A stretch of 64,000 bases of DNA from Coprococcus comes ATCC 27758 (GCF_025149785.1 NZ_CP102277.1:992001-1056000), one strand, 5' to 3'. Shown: positions 17,967 to 27,188, counted from the stretch's first letter. Translations and numbers: made by a program. Notes: generated by a model not told the origin, from the letters alone.

Positions 17967-19794
17967 ATTTCAAGTATTAAAGCAATTTTTTGGCTATGAC
18001 GGATTCCGACCGGGACAGGAGAAACTGATCGATGCGATCCTGTCCGGCCGGGATGTACTCGGCATACTGCCAACGGGAGCCGGAAAGTCCATCTGTTTTC
18101 AGATTCCGGCGCTGATGATGGGAGGTATTACACTTGTGATATCTCCCCTTATTTCTCTTATGAAGGATCAGGTGGCATCCCTCAACCAGGCAGGGGTTCA
18201 TGCAGCCTATCTGAACAGTTCCCTGACTATGGGGCAGTACCGGAAGGCACTTGCTTTTGCAAAAGAAGGAAGATATAAGATTATCTATGTGGCACCGGAG
18301 CGGCTGGAAACTGCAGAGTTTATGGATTTTGCTATGAGCGTGGATATTTCTATGATCGCAGTCGATGAAGCACACTGTGTTTCCCAGTGGGGACAGGATT
18401 TCCGGCCAAGTTATTTAAAGATCACAGAGTTTGTAGAGTATCTTCCAAAGCGGCCGGTTGTGAGTGCATTTACTGCAACAGCGACGAAAGAAGTAAGAGA
18501 GGATATGATCGATATCCTGATGCTGGAGGATCCGGAAGTAGTAATGACAGGTTACGACAGACCGAATCTGTTCCTTGCGGTACAGTTCCCAAAGAATAAA
18601 TATGCCGCACTCAAAGCATTTATTGAGGAGCATCCGGATCAATGCGGGATCGTCTACTGCCTGACCAGAAAGCAGGTGGAGGAAAATTGCGCACTCCTGG
18701 AAATGGATGGGTTTTCCGTGACCAGGTATCATGCGGGACTGACAGACCAGGAGCGGCGTGATAATCAGGATGATTTCATTTATGACCGGAAGCAGATCAT
18801 GGTGGCGACGAATGCATTCGGGATGGGAATTGATAAATCCAATGTCCGCTTTGTCGTACATTACAATATGCCGAAGAATTTGGAATCCTATTATCAGGAA
18901 GTGGGACGCTGCGCCCGAGACGGTGAGCCGGGGGAGTGCCTGCTTTTATATAGCGGACAGGATGTGATCACAAACCAGATGTTCATTGAGAACAACCGCG
19001 ACAATCAGGAACTGGATGAACTGACGCGCCGGATCGTGATAGAGCGGGATCAGGAGCGCTTGAAAAAGATGACTTATTATTGTTTTACAAAGGAATGTCT
19101 GCGTGATTATATTCTGCGGTATTTTGGGGAATACGGAAGCAATTACTGTGGGAACTGTTCAAACTGTAAGACGCAGTTTGATACCGTGGATATGACGGCA
19201 GAGGCAAGGATACTTGCCATGTGTGTAAAAGAAAGTCATCAGCGTTATGGAATTAATGTGATTCTGGATACGGTGCATGGAGCAAATAATGCGAAGATCC
19301 GGCAGTATGGCATGGGTGCCAGTCCGGCTTACGGGGTACTTTCTAAGACGCCATCGTGGAAGCTCAGGCAGATATTCAACCAGCTTCTGGCAGAAGGATA
19401 TCTGAAGACCACGCCGGATTCTTATATGATTGTGAAGCTGACTGAAAAGTCGGAAGCACTGATTGCAGGGCAGGAGACATTTACAATGAAGATGGCAAAA
19501 GAACCGGAGAAAGAGGCGAAGACAACACCGAAGAAAAAAGTGAAGAAAACGGCCGGACTGGTTCTGAATAAAGAGCAGGAAGAGTCTTTTGAAATCCTGC
19601 GCGCTCTGCGGGCAGAGATAGCGAGAGAAGAAAAAGTTCCGCCTTATATTGTATTTTCCGATAAGACCCTTGTGCAGATGTGTATCGAAAAACCGACAAA
19701 TAAGAATGCTATGCTGAAAGTTTCCGGTGTGGGAGAGTTCAAGTTTGAAAAATATGGAGAACGCTTTCTGGAGGTGATCCGGTCGTGGACATAG
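17959..19794 (+). CDS. recQ: ATP-dependent DNA helicase RecQ
   Basis: 3'-5' DNA helicase for recombination and fork repair, 611 residues. Walker [13 protein letters not shown] box ([12 protein letters not shown]), the FTATAT motif III, helicase motifs IV-VI ([48 protein letters not shown]), the RecQ zinc-binding Cys set ([25 protein letters not shown]), a winged helix, and a C-terminal HRDC domain (residues about 535-610). The start is TTG, overlapping the upstream GTPase gene by 8 nt, which indicates translational coupling. Its stop overlaps the next gene by 10 nt. Confidence 0.93.
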   Translation: MDKFQVLKQFFGYDGFRPGQEKLIDAILSGRDVLGILPTGAGKSICFQIPALMMGGITLVISPLISLMKDQVASLNQAGVHAAYLNSSLTMGQYRKALAFAKEGRYKIIYVAPERLETAEFMDFAMSVDISMIAVDEAHCVSQWGQDFRPSYLKITEFVEYLPKRPVVSAFTATATKEVREDMIDILMLEDPEVVMTGYDRPNLFLAVQFPKNKYAALKAFIEEHPDQCGIVYCLTRKQVEENCALLEMDGFSVTRYHAGLTDQERRDNQDDFIYDRKQIMVATNAFGMGIDKSNVRFVVHYNMPKNLESYYQEVGRCARDGEPGECLLLYSGQDVITNQMFIENNRDNQELDELTRRIVIERDQERLKKMTYYCFTKECLRDYILRYFGEYGSNYCGNCSNCKTQFDTVDMTAEARILAMCVKESHQRYGINVILDTVHGANNAKIRQYGMGASPAYGVLSKTPSWKLRQIFNQLLAEGYLKTTPDSYMIVKLTEKSEALIAGQETFTMKMAKEPEKEAKTTPKKKVKKTAGLVLNKEQEESFEILRALRAEIAREEKVPPYIVFSDKTLVQMCIEKPTNKNAMLKVSGVGEFKFEKYGERFLEVIRSWT

Positions 19795-20327
19795 AATATC
19801 ATCTGATCCGGTCAGACAGGCGCAGTATTGGAATCGAAGTTGACCGGGAAGGAAAGGTGACGGTCCGTGCACCCTATTCCTGTGAGAAAAAGCGGATTGA
19901 CCGGTTTCTTCTGGAAAAAGAGAACTGGATCCGACAGAAGGTAAAGCTTCAGAAGGAAAATGCAATGAAGCGGCAGGAAAAGAGAGAGATGCCGGAAGCA
20001 GAAAAGAAATATTACCGGAATCTTGCAAGAGAAGTATTAGGTGCAAGGACCGGATACTATGCCCGGAAAATGGGTGTGACCTATGGGCGTATTTCCATCC
20101 GGGAGCAGAAGACCAGGTGGGGAAGCTGCAGCAGCGTAGGGAATCTCAATTACAACTGGAAGCTGGTGTTGATGCCGCCGGGAGTTCTGGATTATGTTGT
20201 GGTGCATGAGCTGGCACATCGTAGAGAAATGAATCATTCCGCTGCATTCTGGAAGGTCGTGGCGACGTGGATGCCGGACTATAAAAAATATAGAAAATGG
20301 CTGAGAGATAACGGAAATCAATTTTAA
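19785..20327 (+). CDS. YgjP-like (DUF45) zinc metallopeptidase
   Basis: 180-residue protein of the YgjP/SprT-like family. It has the zinc-protease motif [14 protein letters not shown] near residue 146, preceded by the family signature [22 protein letters not shown]. The GTG start at 19785 lies inside recQ and has a near-perfect GGAGGTGATCC ribosome site, so it is translationally coupled to recQ. Substrate is unknown; families with this fold are often linked to DNA-protein crosslink or quality-control proteolysis, and its position behind recQ fits a repair link, but this is inference. Confidence 0.85.
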   Translation: MDIEYHLIRSDRRSIGIEVDREGKVTVRAPYSCEKKRIDRFLLEKENWIRQKVKLQKENAMKRQEKREMPEAEKKYYRNLAREVLGARTGYYARKMGVTYGRISIREQKTRWGSCSSVGNLNYNWKLVLMPPGVLDYVVVHELAHRREMNHSAAFWKVVATWMPDYKKYRKWLRDNGNQF

Positions 20328-20372
20328 ATGGTAAAAATAATCAAGAATTCGTAAAAAACAATCAAGAATCTC

Positions 20373-20401
20373 TTGACGGAACTTGTATTTATTTTTATAA
20401 T
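20373..20401 (+). promoter_or_regulatory. strong promoter of the T-box/leuS transcript
   Basis: TTGACG (20373-20378), 17-bp spacer, perfect TATAAT (20396-20401). Transcription would start near 20408, giving a leader of about 360 nt before leuS. Confidence 0.85.
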
Positions 20402-20439
20402 AACAAGGTATATGAAAAAAACAAGGATAAGGATCAGTA

Positions 20440-20685
20440 AAAGATTAGAGTCTGTACAGAGAACTGCCGGGCGGTGCAAGGCAGCAGATCAGATCTTTGA
20501 ACTCGCCTTTGAGTTCTTCTGCTGAACGGTTTTCAGATAGGCAGAAGCGGGAATTCCCGTTATAGAATCACAAGTGCGCTGCACCGTAAGTTATGTTACC
20601 GGGATGCGGCGAAGAAGAGTGGTACCACGGAATTTAATCTTTCGTCTCTTTGAATTTATCAAAAGAGGCGAAAGATTTTTATTTA
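20440..20685 (+). promoter_or_regulatory. T-box riboswitch controlling leuS
   Basis: tRNA-sensing leader. The left part (20451-20545) holds the Stem I region starting CAGAGAACTGCC. The conserved T-box sequence GAGTGGTACCACGG is at 20617-20630. The terminator stem is CTTTCGTCTCTTT / AAAAGAGGCGAAAG followed by a T-run at about 20639-20680. Uncharged tRNA-Leu should pair with the T-box bulge and favour the antiterminator. I could not fix the specifier codon with certainty; leucine is taken from the downstream gene. Together with its promoter it fills the 440-bp gap before leuS. Confidence 0.92.
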
Positions 20686-20770
20686 ACAGGAAATCCTGAT
20701 GAAATTTCCTATTAAATGAAAGGTTAAGACACTTTTTTTCATACTGAAACAATACCAGGAGGAAAGAAAA

Positions 20771-23197
20771 ATGGCAGTACCTTACAATCATAAGGCAATC
20801 GAAAAGAAATGGAAAGAAAAATGGGCTGAGAATCCGGTTAATCCGAAAGTGGATGAAAACGGCAACCCGAAAAAGAAATATTATTGTCTGGACATGTTCC
20901 CGTATCCGTCAGGAAACGGTCTTCATGTAGGACACTGGAGAGGCTATGTTATCTCCGATGTGTGGAGCCGTTACAAACTGCTTCAGGGATATTACATCAT
21001 TCATCCGATGGGATGGGATGCATTCGGCCTTCCGGCTGAAAACTATGCGATCAAGATGGGAACTCATCCTGCAAAATCGACAGCAGCAAACATCGCGAAT
21101 ATCAAACGTCAGATCAATGAGATCTCAGCGCTTTATGACTGGGATATGGAAGTTAATACAACAGATCCTGATTTCTACAAATGGACACAGTGGATCTTTG
21201 TAAAGATGTTCAAAGAAGGACTTGCATACGAAAAAGAATTCCCGATCAACTGGTGCCCGTCTTGTAAGACAGGTCTTGCAAACGAAGAGGTTGTAGGCGG
21301 AAAATGCGAACGCTGCGGTGCTGAAGTTACAAAGAAGAACCTTCGTCAGTGGATGCTGCGTATCACAAAATATGCAGACCGTCTGTTAAATGACCTGGAT
21401 AAGCTTGACTGGCCGGAAAAAGTTAAAAAGATGCAGACAGACTGGATCGGTAAATCTTACGGTGCAGAAGTAGATTTCCCGGTTGAAGGAAGAGAAGATA
21501 AGATCACTGTATACACAACAAGACCAGATACGCTTCATGGAGCAACCTTCATGGTACTTGCACCGGAACATAAGCTTGCAGCAGAGCTTGCAACACCGGA
21601 ACACAAAGAAGAAGTAGAAAAATATATCTTCGATTCTTCTATGAAGTCTAATGTAGACCGTCTGCAGGACAAAGAAAAAACAGGTGTATTTACAGGAACT
21701 TACGCGATCAACCCTCTGAACGGAGCAAAGGTACCGATCTGGCTTTCTGATTATGTACTGGCTGATTATGGTACAGGAGCCATCATGTGTGTACCGGCTC
21801 ATGACGACCGTGACTTTGAATTTGCAACCAAGTTCAACATCCCAATCATCCAGGTTATTGCAAAAGATGGTAAAGAAATCGAAAATATGACAGAAGCTTA
21901 CACAGAGGCTTCCGGAACGATGATCAATTCCGGAGAATGGAATGGCATGGAAAGCTCTGTCCTTAAGAAAGAAGCTCCACATATCATCGAAGAAAGAGGA
22001 ATCGGACGTGCAACTGTAAACTACAAGCTGCGTGACTGGGTATTCTCCCGTCAGAGATACTGGGGAGAACCAATTCCGATCGTACATTGTCCGGAATGTG
22101 GCGCTGTACCGGTACCGGAGGATCAGCTTCCGCTGAGACTGCCGGATGTAGAATCTTATGAACCGACAGGAACAGGAGAATCTCCACTTGCGGGAATCGA
22201 TGAGTGGGTAAATACAACCTGTCCTGTTTGTGGAAAACCGGCAAAACGTGAGACAAATACCATGCCGCAGTGGGCTGGATCTTCATGGTATTTCCTGCGT
22301 TATGTAGATAATCACAACAACGAAGAACTTGTATCCAGAGAAAAAGCAGATGCAATGCTTCCGGTAGATATGTATATCGGTGGTGTAGAACATGCAGTAC
22401 TTCACCTTCTGTATTCAAGATTCTATACTAAATTCCTTTGCGATATCGGTGTGATCGATTTTGATGAGCCGTTTATCAAACTGTTCAACCAGGGAATGAT
22501 CACAGGTAAGAATGGTATCAAGATGAGTAAGTCAAAAGGAAATGTCGTGTCTCCGGATGATCTTGTAAGAGATTATGGATGCGATTCTTTAAGAATGTAT
22601 GAACTCTTCGTAGGACCACCGGAACTGGATGCAGAGTGGGATGACAGAGGAATCGATGGTGTATACCGTTTCCTTAAGAAACTCTGGAATCTGCTTATGG
22701 ATAGCAAGGATAAAGATATCAAACCAACCAAAGAAATGATCAAAGTACGTCATAAACTGGTTTATGATATCACAACCCGTCTGGAAAGCTTCAGCCTGAA
22801 TACCGTTATTTCTGCATTCATGGAGCATACAAATACACTGGTTGCGATCGCTAAGAAGGAAGGCGGAGTAGACAGAGATACTCTGGATACCCTTGCTGTA
22901 TTACTGGCACCATTTGCACCACATATGGCAGAAGAAATCTGGGAAGAACTTGGCAACAAAGAAAGCGTATTCCGTGCCGGATGGCCAAAATACGATACAG
23001 AAGCCATGAAAGATGATGAAATCGAAATTCCGGTACAGATCAATGGAAAAACAAGAGCAGTCATCAAAATTTCCGCAGAGACTACAAAAGAAGAAGCAAT
23101 CGCTGCCGGAAAAGAAGCAATCGCAGATAAACTTACAGGAAATATCGTAAAAGAAATCTACGTTCCGAAGAAGATCATAAACATTGTGCAAAAATAG
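20771..23197 (+). CDS. leuS: leucyl-tRNA synthetase
   Basis: Class Ia aminoacyl-tRNA synthetase, 808 residues, charging tRNA-Leu in the cytoplasm. The HIGH motif appears as PYPSGNGLHVGHWRGY (around residues 42-57) and KMSKS as KMSKSKGNVVSPDD (around residue 584). The CP1 editing domain lies between them (TTRPDTLHGATFMVLAPEH; GTGAIMCVPAHDDRD), with Cys pairs of the zinc domain (CPSCKTG...CERCG) and a second set (CPECG...CPVCG). The C-terminal anticodon-binding and small LeuS-specific domains are complete. AGGAGG precedes the ATG. Expression depends on the T-box leader upstream. Confidence 0.97.
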   Translation: MAVPYNHKAIEKKWKEKWAENPVNPKVDENGNPKKKYYCLDMFPYPSGNGLHVGHWRGYVISDVWSRYKLLQGYYIIHPMGWDAFGLPAENYAIKMGTHPAKSTAANIANIKRQINEISALYDWDMEVNTTDPDFYKWTQWIFVKMFKEGLAYEKEFPINWCPSCKTGLANEEVVGGKCERCGAEVTKKNLRQWMLRITKYADRLLNDLDKLDWPEKVKKMQTDWIGKSYGAEVDFPVEGREDKITVYTTRPDTLHGATFMVLAPEHKLAAELATPEHKEEVEKYIFDSSMKSNVDRLQDKEKTGVFTGTYAINPLNGAKVPIWLSDYVLADYGTGAIMCVPAHDDRDFEFATKFNIPIIQVIAKDGKEIENMTEAYTEASGTMINSGEWNGMESSVLKKEAPHIIEERGIGRATVNYKLRDWVFSRQRYWGEPIPIVHCPECGAVPVPEDQLPLRLPDVESYEPTGTGESPLAGIDEWVNTTCPVCGKPAKRETNTMPQWAGSSWYFLRYVDNHNNEELVSREKADAMLPVDMYIGGVEHAVLHLLYSRFYTKFLCDIGVIDFDEPFIKLFNQGMITGKNGIKMSKSKGNVVSPDDLVRDYGCDSLRMYELFVGPPELDAEWDDRGIDGVYRFLKKLWNLLMDSKDKDIKPTKEMIKVRHKLVYDITTRLESFSLNTVISAFMEHTNTLVAIAKKEGGVDRDTLDTLAVLLAPFAPHMAEEIWEELGNKESVFRAGWPKYDTEAMKDDEIEIPVQINGKTRAVIKISAETTKEEAIAAGKEAIADKLTGNIVKEIYVPKKIINIVQK

Positions 23198-23213
23198 GCA
23201 GTGCAAATAAGGA

Positions 23214-23256
23214 AAGCCGAGGTCAAATCCTGCTAGCAGGAATTTGACCTCGGCTT
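23214..23256. repeat. long perfect hairpin after leuS
   Basis: 20-bp arms (AAGCCGAGGTCAAA-TCCTGC and complement) with one bulged base and a 2-nt loop. It follows the leuS stop by 16 bp. The downstream run GAGTTATTTAT is not a proper T-tract, so it may be a weak terminator, an mRNA 3'-end protector or a mobile palindromic repeat. Its AGGTCAAA core recalls the dispersed repeat at 5.2 and 15.1 kb. Confidence 0.7.
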
Positions 23257-23269
23257 GAGTTATTTATAG

Positions 23270-23446
23270 GGCGTACGCCCGTCAATCGAACGAACTATGT
23301 TCGTGAGATTGTGCACTGCCGTAAATTTGCGACAAAAGTAATCCATTCAAGGCGTACGCCCGTCAATCGAACGAACTTGTTCGTAAGATTGGAGCACTGC
23401 CGTAATTCTGCGACAAAGTAAATCATTCAAGTATAAGTCCGTCAAT
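23270..23446. repeat. tandem 80-bp repeat (two copies plus a remnant)
   Basis: Copy 1 at 23270-23350 and copy 2 at 23351-23430 begin GGCGTACGCCCGTCAATCGA and are about 90% identical; a degraded start of a third follows at 23431-23446. Each copy has the palindrome GCGTACGC and a hairpin ACGAAC-loop-GTTCGT. No open frame of note runs through them. They lie in a 400-bp gene-free stretch between leuS and the next promoter. Confidence 0.85.
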
Positions 23447-23536
23447 TTTCCGGTAATCCTTTACGGATTCCAAAAGTGGATGCAGGGAAAAAGGGAATAC
23501 AGCTGATCAACCGGAATATGGTCAGAAATATTTCAT

Positions 23537-23564
23537 TTGATAACAAATAAAAATATGCTATACT
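23537..23564 (+). promoter_or_regulatory. promoter of the FakA-domain/2H operon
   Basis: TTGATA (23537-23542), 16-bp spacer, TATACT (23559-23564) with an extended -10 TGC immediately before it; 34 bp upstream of the start codon. Confidence 0.7.
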
Positions 23565-23597
23565 GTTCTTGAACTTTGAGTAAGGAGGAACAAACAG

Positions 23598-23891
23598 ATG
23601 GGAAATGTACACAGTATAGACGTAGAAGAGGATCAGTTTGCATACCGTTATGATACGCAGCTTTTGATTGACAGAAGAGATGAAGATCTGGATGAAGATG
23701 AGATTGCAGAATATATATCCGAACATTTTGAAGGAAACTGTCTGATCGCGGTAGGAGATGAAGATCTGATCAAAATTCATTTCCATACAAACGAGCCATG
23801 GAAGATTATGGAATATTGTAATAGTATTGGCGAGATTTACGATATCGTAGTGGAAGATATGATCCGGCAGTCAGCTGGGCTAAAAGGATAG
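23598..23891 (+). CDS. free-standing FakA C-terminal (DAK1_2-type) domain protein
   Basis: 97 residues resembling only the C-terminal domain of fatty-acid kinase FakA / 'DAK2 domain' proteins. It has the shared pattern FEGNCLIAVGDEDLIKIHFHTNEPWKIMEYCNSIGEIYDIVVEDM (in FakA: GDSLVVVGDDDLIKVHVHTNEPG...). In FakA that domain contacts the fatty-acid carrier partner FakB. The kinase (DhaL-like) domain is absent and no remnant is seen upstream, where a promoter and ribosome site (AAGGAGG) sit directly, so this looks like a genuine small gene rather than a decay product. Function unknown. The next gene starts 1 nt after its stop. Confidence 0.7.
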   Translation: MGNVHSIDVEEDQFAYRYDTQLLIDRRDEDLDEDEIAEYISEHFEGNCLIAVGDEDLIKIHFHTNEPWKIMEYCNSIGEIYDIVVEDMIRQSAGLKG

Positions 23892-23892
23892 T

Positions 23893-24417
23893 ATGTACCT
23901 GATATCACTTTATTTTGACGAAGGGACAAACAAGAAGATCCAGTTATATATGGAACAGATTGCGCAAAGAACGGGCAATATGGCGATGATTAACGGAAAG
24001 GTTCCGCCACATATTACCTTGTCGGCATTTGATATGGCAGAAGAAGAGAAAGCAATCGCCGGCTTTACGGCAATGGAACAGGAATTTGAAAAAGGACAGA
24101 TTTTCTGGTGCTCGGTAGGGATGTTTCTGCCACATACAATTTATTTGTCACCGGTTTTAAATGCATATCTGCAAAAGCTGTCAGAGTCTGTTTTCTCAAA
24201 GATCAGATATCTGGAGGGGGTACGGATCCAGAGCAGATACCAGCCGTTTTCCTGGTTTCCGCATACAACACTGGGAAAAAGACTGAACCAGGCGGAAATG
24301 CGGGAGGCATTTGTTGTGATGCAGAACCAGTTTGCACCGTTTACAGGTGAAGCGGTTGAGATTGGGCTTGCGAGGACGAATCCATACAGGGATTTATGTA
24401 AGATAAAGTTAAAATAA
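23893..24417 (+). CDS. 2'-5' RNA ligase-like (2H phosphoesterase) protein
   Basis: 174 residues with the two HxT motifs that define 2H phosphoesterases: PPHITLSAF near residue 38 and WFPHTTLGKRL near residue 120. Relatives act on 2',3'-cyclic phosphates or 2'-5' linkages in RNA or on nucleotide derivatives; the substrate is not predictable. It begins 1 nt after the FakA-domain gene and ends at a bidirectional terminator, so the two form a two-gene operon. Confidence 0.82.
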   Translation: MYLISLYFDEGTNKKIQLYMEQIAQRTGNMAMINGKVPPHITLSAFDMAEEEKAIAGFTAMEQEFEKGQIFWCSVGMFLPHTIYLSPVLNAYLQKLSESVFSKIRYLEGVRIQSRYQPFSWFPHTTLGKRLNQAEMREAFVVMQNQFAPFTGEAVEIGLARTNPYRDLCKIKLK

Positions 24418-24465
24418 AAAGAAGATTTTCGCGGATCTGAATCGACACGTGAAAATCTTCTTTTT
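24416..24465. terminator. bidirectional terminator
   Basis: AAAAAGAAGATTTTC-CG stem with matching right arm and a 16-nt loop; A-run left, T-run right. It separates the convergent 2H phosphoesterase and MATE genes. Confidence 0.85.
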
Positions 24466-24498
24466 CACTATCAGAGGAACTATCCGAGCACAGTTCTA

Positions 24499-25887
24499 CT
24501 AAAGCTTTCCCTCTGGAACCCTGGAAATGATCGTCCGGTTGATCCGTACCAGGAAGAAGGAGGATACCATAAGTGAAATGACCTCCGCAATCGGGAACGA
24601 CCACCACACTACATGAAGACCGCCAAGCTTTGCAAGGATATATGCGGCAGGAATCAGTACAAATAACTGACGCATAATGGAGACGATCATACTGAAAAAT
24701 GCTTTTCCAAGAGCCTGAAATACTGTTCCTGATACAATACAGAACCATGCGATCAGATAGTGGATTCCGATGATCCGCAGGGCAGGAACTCCGATGGTGA
24801 GCATCTCGTCCGATGCATTGAACATACCCAAAAGTATCTGTGGGATTCCTTCAAAGCAGAGGAATCCGATGAAGGTGAGGCAGAAGGCAACCAGCATACT
24901 GAGCTTGATCGTCTTGAGCATACGTTTTCTCTGACCGGCACCATAATTGTAGGCAATGATCGGAGTAATCCCATTGTTGAGACCGAATACCGGCATGAAG
25001 AAGAAACTCTGTAGCTTAAAGTAAACGCCGAATACAGCAGTTGCGGTTGATGAAAACTCGATCAGGATGCGGTTCATGCAGTAAGTCATAACCGATCCGA
25101 TGGACTGCATAATAATCGTTGGAATTCCAACTGCATAAATGGTGCCGATAATATGGAAATCGAGTCTGAATCCATGAAACTTCAGTTTTACATCATGATT
25201 GTACCGGTGGTTACAAAATCCGGCGACAAGTGCGGCAACGCATTGTCCGATCACGGTTGCAACAGCAGCTCCGGTCACACCCATTTTCGGAGCTCCGAGA
25301 AGTCCGAAGATCAAGATTGGATCAAGAATGATGTTAGTGATTGCCCCTGTCAGCTGGGAAGTCATACTGAAGATGGTTCTTCCGGTTGAAGTAAGAAGAC
25401 GCTCAAAGAAGACCTGTGCAAGCAGCCCGAAAGAAAAAATCATGACGGTGCTTAAGTATTCAATTCCGAGTTCCATGATCTCCTGGTCAGCATTTCCAAT
25501 CTGACTTGCGTAAAAAGGACGGACGATCGTAAAGCCAAGAATGAAAAATACGAGATAGCTGAAAAAATATAAAATGGCAGCGTTGCTTGCAGTTGCATTT
25601 GCTTTTTTGAAATTTTTCTCTCCAAGTGATTTGGAAAGGAGTGCATTCATGCCGACACCGGTTCCGGTTCCAACTGCAATAAGCAGTGTCTGGAGTGGAA
25701 AGGCAAGTGAAACGGCGGTCAGTGCATTTTCCGATAATTTAGCGACAAAAATACTGTCTACAATGTTGTACAAAGCCTGTACCAGCATAGAAATCATCAT
25801 AGGCAGAGACATATTAAATAATAGTTTTCCGATGGGCATGGTACCCATTTTGTTTTCTGCAGGTGCAGATGTATTTTCCTGATTCAT
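24499..25887 (-). CDS. MATE family efflux transporter
   Basis: 462-residue membrane protein with about 12 helices and the MATE repeat pattern (LFNMSLPMMISMLVQALYNIVDSIFVAKLSENALTAVSLAFPLQ; second half GVYFKLQSFFFMPVFGLNNGITPIIAYNYGA). It is more like the clostridial MepA/DinF-type subgroup than the gene at 2.3 kb. The C-terminal tail is short and charged. Start at 25887 has AAAGGAAT about 9 nt upstream. The transported compound is unknown. Monocistronic. Confidence 0.9.
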   Translation of the reverse strand: MNQENTSAPAENKMGTMPIGKLLFNMSLPMMISMLVQALYNIVDSIFVAKLSENALTAVSLAFPLQTLLIAVGTGTGVGMNALLSKSLGEKNFKKANATASNAAILYFFSYLVFFILGFTIVRPFYASQIGNADQEIMELGIEYLSTVMIFSFGLLAQVFFERLLTSTGRTIFSMTSQLTGAITNIILDPILIFGLLGAPKMGVTGAAVATVIGQCVAALVAGFCNHRYNHDVKLKFHGFRLDFHIIGTIYAVGIPTIIMQSIGSVMTYCMNRILIEFSSTATAVFGVYFKLQSFFFMPVFGLNNGITPIIAYNYGAGQRKRMLKTIKLSMLVAFCLTFIGFLCFEGIPQILLGMFNASDEMLTIGVPALRIIGIHYLIAWFCIVSGTVFQALGKAFFSMIVSIMRQLFVLIPAAYILAKLGGLHVVWWSFPIAEVISLMVSSFFLVRINRTIISRVPEGKL

Positions 25888-26000
25888 TTTCTCATTCCTT
25901 TCTGTTCTGATAAAAGAGTAAAAATATTGTAAAAACAGCCACTAAACACATATGATATAGGAAAATACGAAGATAATCAAGTGGAATAAGGGAGTATAAA

Positions 26001-26029
26001 TTGACTTCTTTCGGACAGACGGGTATAAT
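26001..26029 (+). promoter_or_regulatory. promoter of the SseB-family gene
   Basis: TTGACT (26001-26006), 17-bp spacer and perfect TATAAT (26024-26029), 39 bp before the start codon. Confidence 0.85.
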
Positions 26030-26067
26030 TCTTGTTATATGGAGAAATAGGAAAGGGATATACTAGA

Positions 26068-26856
26068 ATGAGTAATACAAATCAGAAAATCGAAACTTTA
26101 AATAAACTGCGTACTGTAGAGGCAATTTATGTACTGATGTCATCCTGTACAAGAATGCCATATGTGGTCTGCGACCCGGAGACATTTGATGATGAGATCC
26201 TTCTTTATTACACAGAAGCGGAAGCGAAAGAAGAGGCTATGAAGCTTCAGAAGGAGGGAAATCCAATGCAGCTTGTCAAGGTGGATGAAAATTCCCGCCT
26301 GTCATTTTTTACCGGGTTGTTTCCAATGGGAGTCAACTGTATTCTGGTGGACAAAGGTTTGGACGGACAGATTACTGTGCAGCTTGACGAATTGATCACG
26401 AGACCGAAGGATGAAGAACTGCCAGAAGGAAAAATACGTGTAGAGAATCCGGAACTGGTGCTGACTGCAGCGTATTTTATGCAACAGATGAGAAAGCCGG
26501 ATAAACCGGAGATGACGGATGAGTTAAAAGAACTGAACGAAGAAATGCTTGCCCATTATCAGGAGGGGCGTTATATTGTGACTGTTCAGGAGGACAAAGG
26601 AATTCCGATTCTGAAACAGAAAGATGGGAAAGTGTATCAGCCAATCTTTACGGATGTCCAGGAAGTTAAGAAATTCCAGAACCTGAACAAGGGTGTGACT
26701 TTGAAAACCGCTGTTGTAGAAGGAAGTAAGATTCCGGAAATTCTTTCACCGGAAGCATTTGGCGTTGCAGTCAATCCGTTTGGGGTGAACCTGCAGTTGC
26801 AGATAAACAGAAAACCGGCGAAAACGAAAGAAAACAAAAACAAAACACAAGAATAA
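26068..26856 (+). CDS. SseB family protein
   Basis: 262 residues. The central part (RLSFFTGLFPMGVNCILVDKGL) and the C-terminal half (EMLAHYQEGRYIVTVQEDKGIPILKQKDGKVYQPIFTDVQEVKKFQ ... LSPEAFGVAVNPFGVNLQLQ) match the SseB N-terminal-domain pattern common in Firmicutes. Cytoplasmic, no catalytic motif, function unknown. The tail KPAKTKENKNKTQE is low-complexity and lysine-rich. The ATG at 26068 follows GAAAGGGA; an earlier in-frame codon at 26032 lies on the -10 box and can be excluded. A truncated rpiB remnant follows at once. Confidence 0.82.
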   Translation: MSNTNQKIETLNKLRTVEAIYVLMSSCTRMPYVVCDPETFDDEILLYYTEAEAKEEAMKLQKEGNPMQLVKVDENSRLSFFTGLFPMGVNCILVDKGLDGQITVQLDELITRPKDEELPEGKIRVENPELVLTAAYFMQQMRKPDKPEMTDELKELNEEMLAHYQEGRYIVTVQEDKGIPILKQKDGKVYQPIFTDVQEVKKFQNLNKGVTLKTAVVEGSKIPEILSPEAFGVAVNPFGVNLQLQINRKPAKTKENKNKTQE

Positions 26857-26880
26857 TCGAAAATAAAAAAGAAAAAATGA

Positions 26881-27162
26881 AAAATTGCAAGAGGAATCCT
26901 GATCTGCGGAACAGGTATCGGGGTAAGCATTGCTGCCAACAAAGTTCCGGGAGCTTATGCAGCACTGGTTAACAATGTATATCAGGCTCAGAGAGCACAG
27001 CTCAGTAATAATGCCAACATTATCACACTTGGTGCACAGGTTACAGGAATTGAGCTCGCAAAATGCCTCGTAAAAGAGTACTTAAGCGTAACTTTCGATC
27101 CGGAATCCCGTTCTATGCCAAAGGTGGCAAGAATTACAGAATACGAAAAAGAAGGTAAATAA
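26881..27162 (+). pseudogene. rpiB: 5'-truncated ribose-5-phosphate isomerase B (RpiB/LacAB) fragment
   Basis: A frame with no start codon reads ARGILICGTGIGVSIAANK, then VPGAYAALVNNVYQAQRAQLSNNANIITLGAQVTGIELAKCLVKEYLSVTF, and ends in TAA at 27160-27162. This is the C-terminal ~60% of RpiB: the GILICGTGIGVSIAANK phosphate loop and the NNANIITLGA motif are intact. An in-frame TGA at 26878-26880 blocks any upstream extension. The N-terminal ~60 residues, including the catalytic region before ICGTG, are missing. It joins the A-rich tail of the SseB gene, which suggests a deletion endpoint. A terminator follows. Confidence 0.85.
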
Positions 27163-27188
27163 TCTGAGTTATTCAGAAAGCGTAAAGG

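Noticed and set aside
19159-20046. 295-codon open frame on the minus strand
   Set aside because: Antisense to recQ and the YgjP-like gene, both of which have full motif sets. Leu/Ser/His-rich nonsense composition.
23270-23446. possible CRISPR array
   Set aside because: The two 80-bp units are directly adjacent, without unique spacers, and no cas gene is in the window.
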